Part shown: positions 51,205 through 61,875 of the stretch, in pieces
Numbering within the stretch: the stretch's first letter is position 1
Layout of the letters: each line of letters opens with the position of its first letter
Assembly (NCBI RefSeq): GCF_025147485.1
Contig: NZ_CP102263.1
Span: 1-64,000, forward strand
DNA length: 64,000 nt
Reading direction: 5' to 3'
DNA from: Bacteroides uniformis
Lineage (GTDB): Bacteria > Bacteroidota > Bacteroidia > Bacteroidales > Bacteroidaceae
Made by a program: the position numbers and the translations under genes
Notes under the pieces: generated by a model
The model's database searches: none
Told to the model about the DNA's origin: nothing
What the model saw: the letters and a program-made list of their open reading frames with translations, nothing else

Positions 51205-51212
51205 CAAAGTTA
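51205..51212 (-). promoter_or_regulatory. Promoter -7 element of the AraC-type gene
   Basis: TAACTTTG on the minus strand, 25 bases before the chosen start; the nearest TTTG upstream is only 14 bases away. Confidence 0.45.
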
Positions 51213-51296
51213 CGTCTTTTTCTTCACAAATAGACACATAATCTATGATTTAACGTTATAGATTCGGTCATATTAGATTGAAAAATTATTAGAATT

Positions 51297-51333
51297 AAAG
51301 CCAGTGGTGAAAAATTCAACCACTGGCTTTTTC
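51297..51333 (-). terminator. Terminator after the methylase-helicase gene
   Basis: AAAGCCAGTGGT (51297-51308) and ACCACTGGCTTT (51319-51330) form a perfect 12-base stem with A/T tracts on both sides. It isolates the excision block from the fimbrial cargo. Confidence 0.8.
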
Positions 51334-51349
51334 TGTCAAGACTTCGATA

Positions 51350-54300
51350 TTAAAGTTTTACACCTTTGGATTCCGATAAACCGGGTCTCCCTATAATTAA
51401 ATGACTGCGTACAAAGTCCACGTGCGGGCTTTCCGGCTGTTGTTCCGTCTGTTTTTTCTCGTTGCCTTGCCGGTTCTCTTCTGTGTTTTCCTGAGCCGGA
51501 GCCAGCTCAAGCTGTATCTTGCGGTCCAGTGCGGCGAGTTCGGACTTCAGCTGTTTCAGCTCGTCCTCCTTCTTCCACACCTTGCCCGCTATCTCCTGCA
51601 ACTGCGGAATCTCCTTTTCCAGCACTTCGTTCTTAGACTTGTACTGGTCGATGATGGTCGGAATCCTCTCCAATGCGTTCAGAAAGTTTCGTGCGGCAGC
51701 AATCGGGTCTGCCATCGCCAGATGCCCGTTGTTGTAGGTGTACTTGTAGTTCCCCTCCACCACGAAGCGGTTGTCGGTGAACTCCAGACCTTCTTTGAGT
51801 GTCCTCTCGCTGACCACCTTTATCGGAAAGCCGTAAAGTTCCCCGACAGCCTTGTACAGTCCACCAGTCGTGGCGTTCTTGGCGATTTCCTGCAAACGCT
51901 TACCGATGACCTTCTCATCCGTTGAATCCACGCCGTCCACCTTGACAAGATTAAGGCGGCTGCCTTCCTTATCAGTCTGCACAACGGAAAGAAAACGGTT
52001 CCAGTCTTCCGTCATGGCTTCGATGAAAGCCGTGTTGTTGCGCAGTTCTCCCGTCTTGGATTCCAGCTTGAACTCCGAATCGCGCTTGCCCTTGTTGAAC
52101 GACTTGCGTTCCCCTTCGAGCGAGGCGATACGCTTCTCTAATTTCGCCTTATCCAAAAGGTCGGTATTGCCGGAGAGCAACGCCATATACTCCGAGAAGT
52201 TCATACCCGATTTTTCGTCCATTGCTCCCTCGTCGATGGTACGTGCGCCCATCGCTCCACTTTTGAGCTGCGATATGAACGTCTGCTTGCAGTGCAGCAG
52301 ATTGAACTTGTAGCTGTCCAGCGACTTTTCCACCGCGTAGATGATGATATCCACGTTGTTCTCGGCAAAATGCTTAGCAATCTCGTTCCCGGCTCTAACA
52401 CCCCGTCCGTCACGCTGTTGCAGGTCGGACGGTCGCCACGGTGTATCAAGGTGATGGATGGCGACGCATCTTTTCTGCGCATTCACGCCCGTTCCGAGCA
52501 TACTTGTGGAGCCGAACAGCACTCGCACTGTCCCTGCGTTCATGGCATCTATCACCGCCTTACGAGCCTTATCCGTCTTACACTCCTGAATGAAGCGCAC
52601 CTCACTTGCCGGTATGCCGTAATCCTCCACCAACTTGCGTTTTATCTCGCTGTACACGTTCCATCCTTCCCCCGGCTGATATGTACCCAAGTCGGAGAAC
52701 ACGAACTGCGTTCCTTTGTGCGCATCGTATTTGTGGTAATACTCCGCTATCATTTTGGCGCAGTGGCTCGCCTTGTTGTCGGAGTGGTCTTCGTAATTGG
52801 GGTCTATCATGCGCATATCCAAAGCCATCTTCCGCGCGTAGTCGGTAGCGATGAGCATCTTAGCCTTCTCTTCCGTTTCAGACAGCGGCAACCTGCCCAA
52901 CAACGTCGCGTCACCTGTCTTGGCAAATTCCATCAGTTGTTTGATGAAATACTCTTGGTCGGGTGTAGGCGGTATGTGGTGCAGTATCTCGTTCTTGTGC
53001 GGACGATCCACACCCACGTCCTCCGCCGTGCGGTAGTCGGTGATTTCGTTGTAAAAGGCGGCAAGCTCCGGCACTTTGATGAAGTAGCGGAAACGCTCCT
53101 TCTGCACCACGTTGTTTGTCACGTTGAACTCGAAGTCGGTCGTCTTCTTGGCGAAGATAGCCGCCCATGCGTCGAAACAGCGGATGTCCTGCCGTTCCAG
53201 TTCCTTCGGGCGCAGGTACTTAAAGAGCAGGTACAATTCCGTCAGACTGTTGGAAATAGTCGTGCCGGACAGGAACGTAGCCCCTAAGTCTTTGCCCGTA
53301 CGCTCCTGTATAGTTCGTATGGCAAAAAGCATATTCAGGGCTTTCTGGCTCCCCTCCGAGTTTCCCAACCCCGCCACACGGTCATGCCGGGTGTTGAAAG
53401 TCAAGTTCTTGAATTGGTGGCTCTCGTCTATGAAAATGTGGTCGATGCCCATCTGTTTGAAGTCCACCACGTCATCTGTGCGCGACTTGATGGCGTGTTC
53501 CACTTTCTCTAACTTCGCCACAAGGTTGTGCTTGCGCTTCTCCAATCCTTTCAGCATCGCCCGCGACACGTTCTTGCCTTGCTGCCGTAAGACTTCGAGG
53601 TTTTCCTCCACCGTGTCAAGCTCCGCTTGCAGGATGCGTTGCTGCAACTCCGGTGACTGCGGTATCTTGCCGAACTGGTCATGCGACATGATGACGCAAT
53701 CATAGTCATTGTTTTTGATGTTGTTGAAGAAACGCACACGGTTGGCGGTCGAGAAATCCTTTTCCGAAGCGTAGAGGATGCGGGCATTCGGATAGGCAGC
53801 TTGATAAGTGGCGGCAATCTCCGCGACATTGGCTTTCAGACCAATAATCATCGGCTTGTGCGCCAAGTTCAGACGCTTCATTTCATGCGCTGCAATACAC
53901 ATTATCAGTGTTTTACCTGTTCCGACTTCATGGTCGCATATTCCGCCGCCATTCTGTTTTATCATCCAGACGCAATCCTTCTGCGACGGATAAACGCTTT
54001 GAATACCCCGGCTTGCCAATCCTTTCAGATTGAGGTCGGGAAACGTCTGGTGCGAACCGTCATACTTCGGGCGCACGAAACAGTTGAACTTGCGGTTATA
54101 CATTGTCACGAGCCGTTCCTTGAACTGCGGCGACTGCTCTTCCAACCATTCCGAGAACCCGTTGCGGATTTCGTCAATCTTGGCGTTGGCGAGCTGTATG
54201 CCCTCGCTGTCACGCACCTTGATGTCGTTGCCGTTCTCATCTTTGCCAATACTTTTCATCATGTCGGGACAGGTGTTGTGCAAAGCGTGTTTCAACAGGT

Positions 54301-57130
54301 GCATACCGTCATAGTTCCGGTAATAGCCCTTTACCAGAAACTCGTCCGTGATCTTCATGGTGCGGTAGCCGCACGCCACGGAAAACTCGTCCATGCTGGC
54401 GGAATAGGCGATTTTCACGTCCGTGTCGAAAAGATGGCTCATGTAGGCGGCATACACGCCCGTGGGAATCCAGCGTTCACCGAAGTTGAAGTCGAGGTCT
54501 TCAAAGGCGATACGCTGCGGCTCGGCTTCCTTCAAAGCCTCCAAAGCCTGTTTCACTTCCGGCAATCTTTTGCTTTCCAGATTATTTTCCATCCATGCCT
54601 CTATACGCTCCGCCTTCTCTATCACGTTTCCCGCGATGAAGCGGTCTTTAATCTCGTAACCGGTTACGAGCGGATTGTAGAAGATACGCCCCTTGAGGGC
54701 ATTGAGAAGCTCCTCTTCCGTACTGTCTGTTATCCCCCGCATATAGTTGAGATTGACCGTACCATACTTGTTGAGCGATGCAGACAAGGCTTCTTCCGGA
54801 GAACCGACGTTGGCATGGTTCTCCACCGAGAAGGAAACGGGACGGTCGAAGATGTCCGCTTTGACGAACTTGCCGTCCTCCGCACGTTCCAGCGAAAGGA
54901 TGTCGCGCCCTCCGGCGTCCATCATCACCAGTTTCACGTTCTGTTTGGCGTTGAGGTTGCCATAACGCATGACAAACTCGTCGTAACAGGTGTTCAGGTG
55001 TTCACGCCAAGGTACATTTTCCTCACGTCTGTTCGATTCATAGCGGTACAACCGCTCGTATGCGTCACGGAGCGATACATACAGCAACGCTTTCTCTTTC
55101 TGATAACCGGTTAGTCCAAGCGGCTGGAAGGTTGCACCGTAGGGAGTAATGTCCTTCAGATAACCGATGTCGCGTGCCCTGTTTGCCACCAGCGACCCTT
55201 CACGCAGGTGCATTTCCGGCGTGCGGTGATAGGGACGCGGCGTAAGGTCGAGGGCTTCTTTTTTCGGCTTTTCCGTTTCAAATTCCGGGAACAGGGAAGT
55301 GGCAACCGTTTCGGAAGTAGGCACAACTTCTGCCGGTGTTTCAGGTTGCTTTATTTCTTCCGTTTGTTCCGGCTTTTTATCCATATTGTCCGAAGAAGGC
55401 GCAAAAGCAGGGTTCAACGTGTCTTTGATACCCATCTTTTTCAGTTGTTCCTGCCTGTGCCGTTCTGCCTCAAGCCGTAGGGCCTTGCGCCGTTCCGCTG
55501 TCAGACTCATCATTGTCTCATAGAAGCCGTTGATGGGAGGATTGGTTTCCCAATCCAGAGTGGCGTAAATGTCGTCCGGGTCGTTTGGCTTTTCGGCATT
55601 TTCCGGCTTTTCTTCCTTATTACCGTTTACCGGCTTGGCGGCTTCAACGGGTGGAGTAACTTTGACCTGCGGTTTAGGCGTGGACGGCATAGGCTTCGGC
55701 TTGCTTTCCTTTTTCGCTGCCTTTTTCTTTTTTGCCGGTTCCTCTATGGGCATACCCCAAAGGTCGAGCAGGGTAAGCTGCACGGCTGACGAATGGTTGG
55801 GTTGGCGCGGCTCAATCTCCGGCTTTTCCTCTATGGGCTGTGCCTGCGGCTTCTCCACTCCCTTGACAGGCTCAATTACAGAAACGGGGGCTATTACAGA
55901 AGGTGATACCTTTTCTGTTTTCGGAGCAGGTTGCACTTCCGCAGCCGTGCTTTCCTCCTTTGTCGGATGCAGGCTGTGTTTCTCATACAGTTTCCTGTCA
56001 AGTTGTTGCAGTTCTATTTTCAGATGCTCCCGCAAGTCTTCCGCCAGTTGTGCGATGTCCCCACGGTGCAGGAGTTTATAGGCTGGTTTCCCGTACGGGT
56101 CGGTACTTCTGATCAAATCCGTGTGTGAAAGCGAGCCGATGCTCCATACATACCCATTTACGGAAGTGCCGATAGGGGTCTGTTCGGTCTGCACGAAGAG
56201 TTTTTCGTTGTAATACAGTTCACCATTCTTTCCGCTGTTCTTTTGCAAGATAATCAGGTCGCTGCCCACCTCCGTTCCCGCGTTATCCGTAAAGAGGTTG
56301 TTCGGCAGGCGGGCTACGCCCACCAGATTGGTATGGTTCATCATATACTCGCGTATGGGCGCGTTGGTCGGGGCATCCAGTACCCCCTGCGAGGTGATGA
56401 ACGCCACGATTCCGCCTTCACGCACCGCGTCAAGGCTTTTCAGGAAAAAGTAATTGTGTATCGTCCGTGCCGCCGAGTGCCTTGCAGGATCCTTGCTGCC
56501 CGAAAATTCCGGGTCGAACACCGCCACATCGCCAAACGGTATATTGGAGACAGCCAAATCAAAATGGTTCATGAACGGCTTTTCTATCTTCTCGAAGCCC
56601 TGTACCCTTACTTTCTGTCCGGGATGCAGGTGCTTCAGTATCTTGCCCGTCATCAGGTCTTTCTCAAAAGCCATGATGTCCGCGTCCGGTCTGTTCTCCA
56701 GCACGGCGTCCACGAATGCACCGACACCTGCCGACGGCTCCAGCACCCGGTCGGGACGGATGCCGTGTTCATGCAGCACGTCCGCGATGGTCCCGGTTAT
56801 CTCCGGCGGGGTATAGAAGGCGGTCAGCACGGACTGCTTCATGGCATCCATATACCGTTTGTACTCCGTCTCGTCTTTTGTGTTCTCCCGCAGCAACCTG
56901 TGCAGTTCCACGGTAGGGGCAAACAGTTCGAGGTCGGACTTCGCCCAGTGGACGGCATCCGTCAGTTCCCTTGCAGGGTTGAGTATGCTCTTCAGTCCCC
57001 CGAAACCGCAATAACGCTCTAACAAGAGCCGTTCGCGTGCGGTGGGTGTGCGCTGTTCCCTGTCAAGGAGGAATGCCGTCCGTATCGCCTCGATGTTGTC
57101 CCTCAGCCTCTGTTTGCGGTTAAACGCCAT
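51350..57130 (-). CDS. Giant N6-adenine methylase / SNF2 helicase fusion
   Basis: A 1926-residue protein of a type found in Bacteroides and other conjugative elements. The N-terminal part is an N6-DNA methylase: motif [10 protein letters not shown] (131-139) and motif IV SNIPFGD (195-201), where the usual NPPY is NIPF. After a P/K/E-rich linker (about 400-640) comes an SNF2-type helicase: Walker A VGTGKT with K1073, DESH box at 1235-1238, and a C-terminal helicase domain with [12 protein letters not shown]. The tail (about 1650-1926) is coiled coil. It overlaps the DUF1896 gene by 11 bases. It may protect or remodel the transferred DNA; this is inference. Confidence 0.9.
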   Translation of the reverse strand: MAFNRKQRLRDNIEAIRTAFLLDREQRTPTARERLLLERYCGFGGLKSILNPARELTDAVHWAKSDLELFAPTVELHRLLRENTKDETEYKRYMDAMKQSVLTAFYTPPEITGTIADVLHEHGIRPDRVLEPSAGVGAFVDAVLENRPDADIMAFEKDLMTGKILKHLHPGQKVRVQGFEKIEKPFMNHFDLAVSNIPFGDVAVFDPEFSGSKDPARHSAARTIHNYFFLKSLDAVREGGIVAFITSQGVLDAPTNAPIREYMMNHTNLVGVARLPNNLFTDNAGTEVGSDLIILQKNSGKNGELYYNEKLFVQTEQTPIGTSVNGYVWSIGSLSHTDLIRSTDPYGKPAYKLLHRGDIAQLAEDLREHLKIELQQLDRKLYEKHSLHPTKEESTAAEVQPAPKTEKVSPSVIAPVSVIEPVKGVEKPQAQPIEEKPEIEPRQPNHSSAVQLTLLDLWGMPIEEPAKKKKAAKKESKPKPMPSTPKPQVKVTPPVEAAKPVNGNKEEKPENAEKPNDPDDIYATLDWETNPPINGFYETMMSLTAERRKALRLEAERHRQEQLKKMGIKDTLNPAFAPSSDNMDKKPEQTEEIKQPETPAEVVPTSETVATSLFPEFETEKPKKEALDLTPRPYHRTPEMHLREGSLVANRARDIGYLKDITPYGATFQPLGLTGYQKEKALLYVSLRDAYERLYRYESNRREENVPWREHLNTCYDEFVMRYGNLNAKQNVKLVMMDAGGRDILSLERAEDGKFVKADIFDRPVSFSVENHANVGSPEEALSASLNKYGTVNLNYMRGITDSTEEELLNALKGRIFYNPLVTGYEIKDRFIAGNVIEKAERIEAWMENNLESKRLPEVKQALEALKEAEPQRIAFEDLDFNFGERWIPTGVYAAYMSHLFDTDVKIAYSASMDEFSVACGYRTMKITDEFLVKGYYRNYDGMHLLKHALHNTCPDMMKSIGKDENGNDIKVRDSEGIQLANAKIDEIRNGFSEWLEEQSPQFKERLVTMYNRKFNCFVRPKYDGSHQTFPDLNLKGLASRGIQSVYPSQKDCVWMIKQNGGGICDHEVGTGKTLIMCIAAHEMKRLNLAHKPMIIGLKANVAEIAATYQAAYPNARILYASEKDFSTANRVRFFNNIKNNDYDCVIMSHDQFGKIPQSPELQQRILQAELDTVEENLEVLRQQGKNVSRAMLKGLEKRKHNLVAKLEKVEHAIKSRTDDVVDFKQMGIDHIFIDESHQFKNLTFNTRHDRVAGLGNSEGSQKALNMLFAIRTIQERTGKDLGATFLSGTTISNSLTELYLLFKYLRPKELERQDIRCFDAWAAIFAKKTTDFEFNVTNNVVQKERFRYFIKVPELAAFYNEITDYRTAEDVGVDRPHKNEILHHIPPTPDQEYFIKQLMEFAKTGDATLLGRLPLSETEEKAKMLIATDYARKMALDMRMIDPNYEDHSDNKASHCAKMIAEYYHKYDAHKGTQFVFSDLGTYQPGEGWNVYSEIKRKLVEDYGIPASEVRFIQECKTDKARKAVIDAMNAGTVRVLFGSTSMLGTGVNAQKRCVAIHHLDTPWRPSDLQQRDGRGVRAGNEIAKHFAENNVDIIIYAVEKSLDSYKFNLLHCKQTFISQLKSGAMGARTIDEGAMDEKSGMNFSEYMALLSGNTDLLDKAKLEKRIASLEGERKSFNKGKRDSEFKLESKTGELRNNTAFIEAMTEDWNRFLSVVQTDKEGSRLNLVKVDGVDSTDEKVIGKRLQEIAKNATTGGLYKAVGELYGFPIKVVSERTLKEGLEFTDNRFVVEGNYKYTYNNGHLAMADPIAAARNFLNALERIPTIIDQYKSKNEVLEKEIPQLQEIAGKVWKKEDELKQLKSELAALDRKIQLELAPAQENTEENRQGNEKKQTEQQPESPHVDFVRSHLIIGRPGLSESKGVKL

Positions 57131-57572
57131 ACTCTTCGATATAGAGGATGACGGCTCCCGTCAGCTCCGTGTAGAGCAGGTCATATTCGGGCGACAGGGC
57201 GAAATTGTCGTCCGAGAGGTCATAGATGGAGAATACGTTTCCGACAAGCGGTAGCAGCTTCTGGGTAAAGGCTTCACATTTTTCTCCCGGTACTTCACCC
57301 GCAAATTCGTTCTCCACGACTTCGCGCAGGATGGCGTGCCTGGAGTAGCGAAGGCCCTCCGTCAGCACCTTCATCGCCAGTTCCTGCGCCCCGTCGGCAG
57401 GATAGCCTTCGAGCCTTGCCCGTTCATACGCTTCGGCGGCACGGTCGGTTCTTTCTCGGATGAAGGCTTCATCGGCTGCCTGTTCGAACTTGTTCGTGGT
57501 GAGGTAGTCCAGCAGGTACAGACCGTAATAGGAAAAGTCGGTCCGACCCTCGTTTTTCTTCTTGTTGTTCAT
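57120..57572 (-). CDS. DUF1896 protein
   Basis: The 150 residues match DUF1896, a helical family that is almost always next to the methylase-helicase and topoisomerase genes of Bacteroides elements ([55 protein letters not shown]). The start at 57570-57572 ([17 protein letters not shown]) is fixed by the leader motif ending just before it; the longer frame to 57641 crosses a terminator. Function unknown. Confidence 0.87.
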   Translation of the reverse strand: MNNKKKNEGRTDFSYYGLYLLDYLTTNKFEQAADEAFIRERTDRAAEAYERARLEGYPADGAQELAMKVLTEGLRYSRHAILREVVENEFAGEVPGEKCEAFTQKLLPLVGNVFSIYDLSDDNFALSPEYDLLYTELTGAVILYIEEYGV

Positions 57573-57574
57573 TT

Positions 57575-57590
57575 CTTTGGAATTTAGTGG
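57575..57590 (-). promoter_or_regulatory. Recurrent ICE leader motif before DUF1896
   Basis: Minus-strand CCACTAAATTCCAAAG ends two bases before the ATG at 57572. A plus-strand copy CCACTAAATCCAAAGTA at 57663-57679 makes an inverted pair around the terminator at 57631-57661. Confidence 0.6.
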
Positions 57591-57630
57591 ATTGATAATG
57601 ATGATAGGGATAATCGTTGGAAAACGAGAA

Positions 57631-57661
57631 GAAAAAGGCACCCGGTATCCCTCCGAGTGCC
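57631..57661 (-). terminator. Terminator between topB and DUF1896
   Basis: Minus-strand GGCACTCGG pairs with CCGGGTGCC (one mismatch) and is followed by TTTTTC. It lies after the topB stop, so the DUF1896-helicase genes need read-through or their own promoter. Confidence 0.75.
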
Positions 57662-57740
57662 ACCACTAAATCCAAAGTATGAGTGTAATCCGGTATCGAA
57701 GAACAATTCATTACTCTGAACCAGTGGCAAAGTTAAACAT

Positions 57741-59852
57741 TTATTTTCTTCTTTTCGCAGAGGTCGCTTTACTTTTCCTTTCTGGGAACACGAAAACCGT
57801 GTTATAGTCCCCGTCAAAGGCGACTACGGCATCAAAACTCTTGCCCTGCTTGCTCTTGAATCCTTTGAGCAGTTTCGTGTGTCCGTCGGTGAGCAGGTTT
57901 TTGATTTCATCATCAGAGAGGGTGCGGTTTGCTTTCAGGCGGAACACGGGCAGACCGCACTCCGCGTTGTCGCAGCGGACGACCTTGCCGTAAAACTGCA
58001 TCGTCCCCGCTCCGCACTTGGGACACTTGCAGCCGGAATCCCTGCGGGCGAACAGCTTGTCGCACGACAGCAGTTCGGAGGTAATTTCCCGTGTATATGC
58101 CTCAATCTTCCTGCGGAAGTCATCGGCGGGCAGTTCCCCACGCTCGATGCGTGCCAATTCCTTTTCCCATTCGCCCGTCATGGCGACATCGGCAATACGC
58201 ATCGCCTTCACGACCGAGTAGAGGGCAAGCCCTTTTTCGGTGGGGACAAGCGACTTCTTGCAGCGTTCCATATAGCCGCGCTTGAAAAGCGTTTCGATGA
58301 TGGACGCACGGGTGGCGGGCGTGCCGATGCCGCAATCCTTCATAGCCTGCCGCAATGCGTCGTCCTCTATCTCCTTGCCAGTCGTTTCCATCGCGGACAG
58401 CAGGGTGGCTTCGGTATGCAGCGGCTTGGGTTTGGTCTTTCCCTCCGTGATGGAGGCGGCTTTCAGTGCCAGCGTGTCGCCTTCCTGCCAACAGGGAATG
58501 GCGGCGGTTTCCTCTTGGCTGTTGTTCTCTTCTCCATTCTCCTTGCCATAGACGGCACGCCATCCGGCTTGCCTGATGATGCTGCCTTTTGCCACGAACT
58601 CCACTCCGGCACACTCTGCCGTGACGGTGGCAGTGTCCTTGACGCATTTTTCGGAGAAAGCCTCAAGCATGCGCCCGGCTATCATGTGATAGACGGTGCT
58701 GTCCTCTTTGGAGAGGAACAGCGGCTTCTCGCCCGTGACGAGCAGGGCATGGTGGTCTGTCACCTTGCCGCCGTCCAGGCTGCGGCGTGTCGGCACGGCT
58801 TTCGGCTGCAACTTGCCCTTCCATTCGGGCAGGCTGCCGATGAAGGCAAGCAGCTTGGGGATTTCCGCGAACACGTCTTCGGGAATGTAGCGGCTTCCGG
58901 TTCGCGGATAGGTGATGAGCTTCTTCTCGTAGAGCTTCTGCGCGATTTCAAGCGTCTGTTCCGCCGTGAAGCCATGCTTGGCGTTGGCTTCCTTCTGGAG
59001 CGTGGTCAGGTCGTACAGGAGCGGTGTTTCCTCCGTCTTCTCCTTGCGTTCGGCTTTCGTGACGGTGGCTGTGCCTGCCGACTTCACCTTATTATACAGT
59101 TCCGTCGCGGACTCTTTCTCTTTCCATTTTTCGGAAGAGGAAAACTTCACCGTTCCTTCATCGCAGCCGTCCGTTGCGATATGGAGCTGCCAGAAGGCTT
59201 CGGGGGTAAAGCGGCGGTTCTCCCAATAGCGTGCGCACACCATCGCCAACGTGGGTGTCTGCACCCGCCCGACGGAATACGTGCCGTGTCCGGCGGCGAT
59301 GGAGAGAGCCTGCGTGCCATTGATGCCCACGAGCCAGTCGGATTCGCTCCGCGCTTTGGCGGCGAGGTAGAGGTTGTCATACTTGCTCCCCGCTTCGAGG
59401 TTGCGCAGTCCATCGCGGATGGCCTTGTCGGTAAGCGAGCTTATCCAGAGGCGCACGAAAGGGGTGGCGCATCCTATGTAATGGTAGAGGTATCGGAAGA
59501 TAAGTTCGCCCTCGCGACCGGCATCGGTCGCCACGATGATTTGCTCACTGTCATTGAACAGGCGGGTTATGGTTTTTATTTGTGCCACTACGCCGCTGTC
59601 GGGTTTGTAGCCCTTCTCAGCCTTTACCTGACGGGGTATGAGCGTGAAGGAGTCGGGGATGACGGGCAGGTTGTCACGGACAAAGCCGCGTATGCCGTAA
59701 CCGTCGGGCATGGCAAGCTGGACGAGGTGCCCGAATGCCCATGTCACGGCGTAGCCGCCTCCCTCGAAATATCCTTCCTCTCTCTTTGTCGCGCCCACGA
59801 TACGGGCGATCTCACGTGCCACAGACGGCTTTTCTGCAATGATTGTCTTCAT
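57741..59852 (-). CDS. topB: Type IA DNA topoisomerase III (Exc-like)
   Basis: The 703-residue enzyme relaxes and decatenates DNA through a 5'-phosphotyrosine. The toprim motif ATDAGREGE includes D110 and E115; SVGRVQTPTLAM (193-204) is conserved; the active-site tyrosine is Y315 in ITYPRTGSRYI. The C-terminus has a zinc ribbon (CPKCGAGTMQFYGK and a CDNAEC pair). In CTnDOT the equivalent gene is exc, last of the excision operon and needed for excision in vivo and tra activation. Order here (xis2c, xis2d, orf3, exc) is the same. Confidence 0.95.
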   Translation of the reverse strand: MKTIIAEKPSVAREIARIVGATKREEGYFEGGGYAVTWAFGHLVQLAMPDGYGIRGFVRDNLPVIPDSFTLIPRQVKAEKGYKPDSGVVAQIKTITRLFNDSEQIIVATDAGREGELIFRYLYHYIGCATPFVRLWISSLTDKAIRDGLRNLEAGSKYDNLYLAAKARSESDWLVGINGTQALSIAAGHGTYSVGRVQTPTLAMVCARYWENRRFTPEAFWQLHIATDGCDEGTVKFSSSEKWKEKESATELYNKVKSAGTATVTKAERKEKTEETPLLYDLTTLQKEANAKHGFTAEQTLEIAQKLYEKKLITYPRTGSRYIPEDVFAEIPKLLAFIGSLPEWKGKLQPKAVPTRRSLDGGKVTDHHALLVTGEKPLFLSKEDSTVYHMIAGRMLEAFSEKCVKDTATVTAECAGVEFVAKGSIIRQAGWRAVYGKENGEENNSQEETAAIPCWQEGDTLALKAASITEGKTKPKPLHTEATLLSAMETTGKEIEDDALRQAMKDCGIGTPATRASIIETLFKRGYMERCKKSLVPTEKGLALYSVVKAMRIADVAMTGEWEKELARIERGELPADDFRRKIEAYTREITSELLSCDKLFARRDSGCKCPKCGAGTMQFYGKVVRCDNAECGLPVFRLKANRTLSDDEIKNLLTDGHTKLLKGFKSKQGKSFDAVVAFDGDYNTVFVFPERKSKATSAKRRK

Positions 59853-59884
59853 ATTTTTCTGTCGTTTTGAATTTTACAAATGTT

Positions 59885-59900
59885 ACTTCGGATTTAGTGG
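59885..59900 (-). promoter_or_regulatory. Recurrent ICE leader motif upstream of topB
   Basis: Minus-strand CCACTAAATCCGAAGT, one base from the consensus, 32 bases before the topB ATG and right after the DUF3945 stop. Confidence 0.5.
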
Positions 59901-59911
59901 CGGACACCGGA

Positions 59912-61501
59912 TTACATCTTCATGCCCTTATTGTTTTTCTTTTGCGGCTTCTCCTGCTGCTGTTGCTGTGCGGTGTCCTTCGGGGCGGTCTGTCCCTTCC
60001 GCAACGGCTCCTTCAGGTTCTTGGTAGCCTCGTTGGTCTTGCCCTCGCTGTTCACCGCCACCTGCGTGCGGCTCTCGTTGGAAGGCGCGATCTTCTGCGC
60101 GTTGTCGGGGTTGGTGTCGTAGCGGTACGGGCGTCCCTTCTCCGGGTTGAACCTGATGTACATCGTGGCGTGGAAGCCCTGCTTGTCGGTCACGTTCTCC
60201 AGTTTCACGGCTTTGCCAGCCACGTAGTCGGCTTTCTGCTGCTCGGTGAAGTCCACGCCGCTCCATTTGCTGATGGGGCGGATGCTGCCGTCGGCGTTCG
60301 TCCACGTGTTGCGGCGTTGCTCCTTGTTCGTGTTGGCTGTATTTTCCGTACCCTGCGCCTGTCCCTGTGCGGGGTTGTTCTTGGCTTCCTGTGCTTGTGC
60401 GGCACGTGGCGACCTGCCGGTTCCCGGCACGAACTCCACGCCGCGCTGCTCCACGTTCACTTGCAGGGTGGTGACGAACTTCCTGCCGTCCTTGCGTTCG
60501 ATGAGTTTGTCGCGCACAGGCAGCCCGGCACGCAGCATGTCCTGCTCCTGCTTGGTGATTTCCGTCTTGCCGATGCGCTCCGGTATGCGCACCTTGTTTG
60601 CCGGGACATCCGTGATTTCGTTCGTCTTGCGGTCGATGCTGACGAACGAGGGGATGATCTCGCCCGTTTCCCTGTCCACGAGGTCCACAACCCTGCCGAG
60701 GTTGCCCGTTTCGCGCAGGTTCTTCCGGTCGTCGTCGGAGAACTTGTGTTCCTTGTACTCGTCGAGTTTCTGCTCCTTGCGGATGAAGTGCGGCACAAGG
60801 CTGACGTTGCCCTCGCCGTCCTTCTTGAAGGAGAGGCGGGCATCCAGCTCGAAAGCTTCTCCGCCGAAATTGGGCGACACCCTCACCAAGTCGGACTTGC
60901 CGTAGTTGAGCATCCTGTCAAGGTTGCCCGACTTTTCAAGGTCGTCGCGCTTCACGCCCCATTTCTCCTCCAACTCCTTCCAGTTGATCTTGCTCTCGTC
61001 GATGGGTTGGTAGCCCCGGTTGCTCTGCGCCTGCTGCGGGTTTTCCTGATTCTGTTCGTTTTTCTGTTCCATTTCTTCCTGTTTTTTAGGTTCGTCATCT
61101 TGTTTCTGTCCCGGTTGTTCCTGCTTTTCGGCGGACTGCTCCTCCTGTACTTTCTTTTCGTAGCCGGAGGTGTCCACCTTGTGGGGCGCAAGCATCTCCT
61201 TGTTGCCCTCGGGGTCTTTCAGCAAGTCCTTGATAACTTCCAGCAGCTTGTCGGCTTGGTCCGCCGCGACACGGTAGAAACCGAAGCGGCTGGGTTCCTT
61301 GCACTGCCGGAAGAAGTTTTTAAAGAAGTTGTCCAGCACGTCTCCGTGCCTGTCGAATTGCAGGAAACTCTGCGCGTTCTCCGCCTTTGCGGGGGTACGC
61401 TTGGGTGAGCCGTCGGCGTTAAGCCCGGCTACCACGCTAATCTCGCCCGTCTTCTCGTCGCGGACTATCAGCACGTCTTTTTCTGTTGTTTTCTTTGCCA
61501 T
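59912..61501 (-). CDS. DUF3945/DUF4099 protein (Orf3 position)
   Basis: The 529 residues match the DUF3945-type proteins of Bacteroides elements: an N-terminal segment with DVLIVRDEKTGEISVVAGL, a charged Q/E/K-rich linker (about 110-165), a DUF4099-like part (INWKELEEKWGVKRDDLEKS), then repeated units such as VDLVDRETGEIIPSFVSIDR and a YVAGKAVKLENVTDKQGFHA end. The C-terminal tail is Q/K-rich and disordered. It is in the place of orf3 in the CTnDOT excision operon, where it was found to be dispensable as far as I recall. Confidence 0.85.
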   Translation of the reverse strand: MAKKTTEKDVLIVRDEKTGEISVVAGLNADGSPKRTPAKAENAQSFLQFDRHGDVLDNFFKNFFRQCKEPSRFGFYRVAADQADKLLEVIKDLLKDPEGNKEMLAPHKVDTSGYEKKVQEEQSAEKQEQPGQKQDDEPKKQEEMEQKNEQNQENPQQAQSNRGYQPIDESKINWKELEEKWGVKRDDLEKSGNLDRMLNYGKSDLVRVSPNFGGEAFELDARLSFKKDGEGNVSLVPHFIRKEQKLDEYKEHKFSDDDRKNLRETGNLGRVVDLVDRETGEIIPSFVSIDRKTNEITDVPANKVRIPERIGKTEITKQEQDMLRAGLPVRDKLIERKDGRKFVTTLQVNVEQRGVEFVPGTGRSPRAAQAQEAKNNPAQGQAQGTENTANTNKEQRRNTWTNADGSIRPISKWSGVDFTEQQKADYVAGKAVKLENVTDKQGFHATMYIRFNPEKGRPYRYDTNPDNAQKIAPSNESRTQVAVNSEGKTNEATKNLKEPLRKGQTAPKDTAQQQQQEKPQKKNNKGMKM

Positions 61502-61521
61502 TTGAAAAATGTTTTAATGGG

Positions 61522-61872
61522 TTATTTATTAAAGAAATTATGGATACGCGCCTTGTAGAAGGCTATATCTTCCTTGCGGAAATCCTTTACGTGTTCGGAG
61601 AGGAATGTCAGTACGTCCTCCTCGCTGTAATAGGTCTTTTTGCCGAGCGTCTTGTACGGCAATGCACCGATGCTGCGGTAGCGCTGCAGGGTACGCTTGC
61701 TTATCTGGAGCAGCATGCAGAGGTCTTGGTTGTCGAACATCCTGATACTTTCCATCGGGTTTGGGGCTTTGCCGGACGGTCGCAGGGAGAGCAGCAGCTC
61801 GTCCTGACGGTCGAGCCGTTCCATCAGCTTCTGCATCCAGTCCTCAAAATTGTTTCGTGTAAGCAGTTCCAT
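61522..61872 (-). CDS. Xis2d-like helix-turn-helix protein
   Basis: A 116-residue DNA-binding protein with a MerR/excisionase-type winged helix at about 45-90 (NQDLCMLLQISKRTLQRYRS, ALPYKTLGKKTYYSEEDV). It follows the other small DNA-binding gene by three bases and precedes DUF3945, as Xis2d does in CTnDOT. It probably acts as recombination directionality factor and activator of tra. Identity is by fold and order. Confidence 0.82.
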   Translation of the reverse strand: MELLTRNNFEDWMQKLMERLDRQDELLLSLRPSGKAPNPMESIRMFDNQDLCMLLQISKRTLQRYRSIGALPYKTLGKKTYYSEEDVLTFLSEHVKDFRKEDIAFYKARIHNFFNK

Positions 61873-61875
61873 ATC

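Noticed and set aside
53681..55114. 477-codon plus-strand frame opposite the methylase-helicase
   Set aside because: Antisense shadow, no domain, and the minus-strand frame is complete.
57679..57807. 42-codon plus-strand frame after a leader motif copy
   Set aside because: It runs antisense into the topB end and probably exists only because the motif copy is inverted.
57879..59870. 663-codon open frame on the plus strand opposite topB
   Set aside because: It is the mirror of a well supported topoisomerase gene in GC-rich DNA, and has no recognisable domain.
59843..61408. 521-codon plus-strand frame opposite the DUF3945 gene
   Set aside because: Very leucine- and valine-rich antisense shadow of a charged protein; no start signal.
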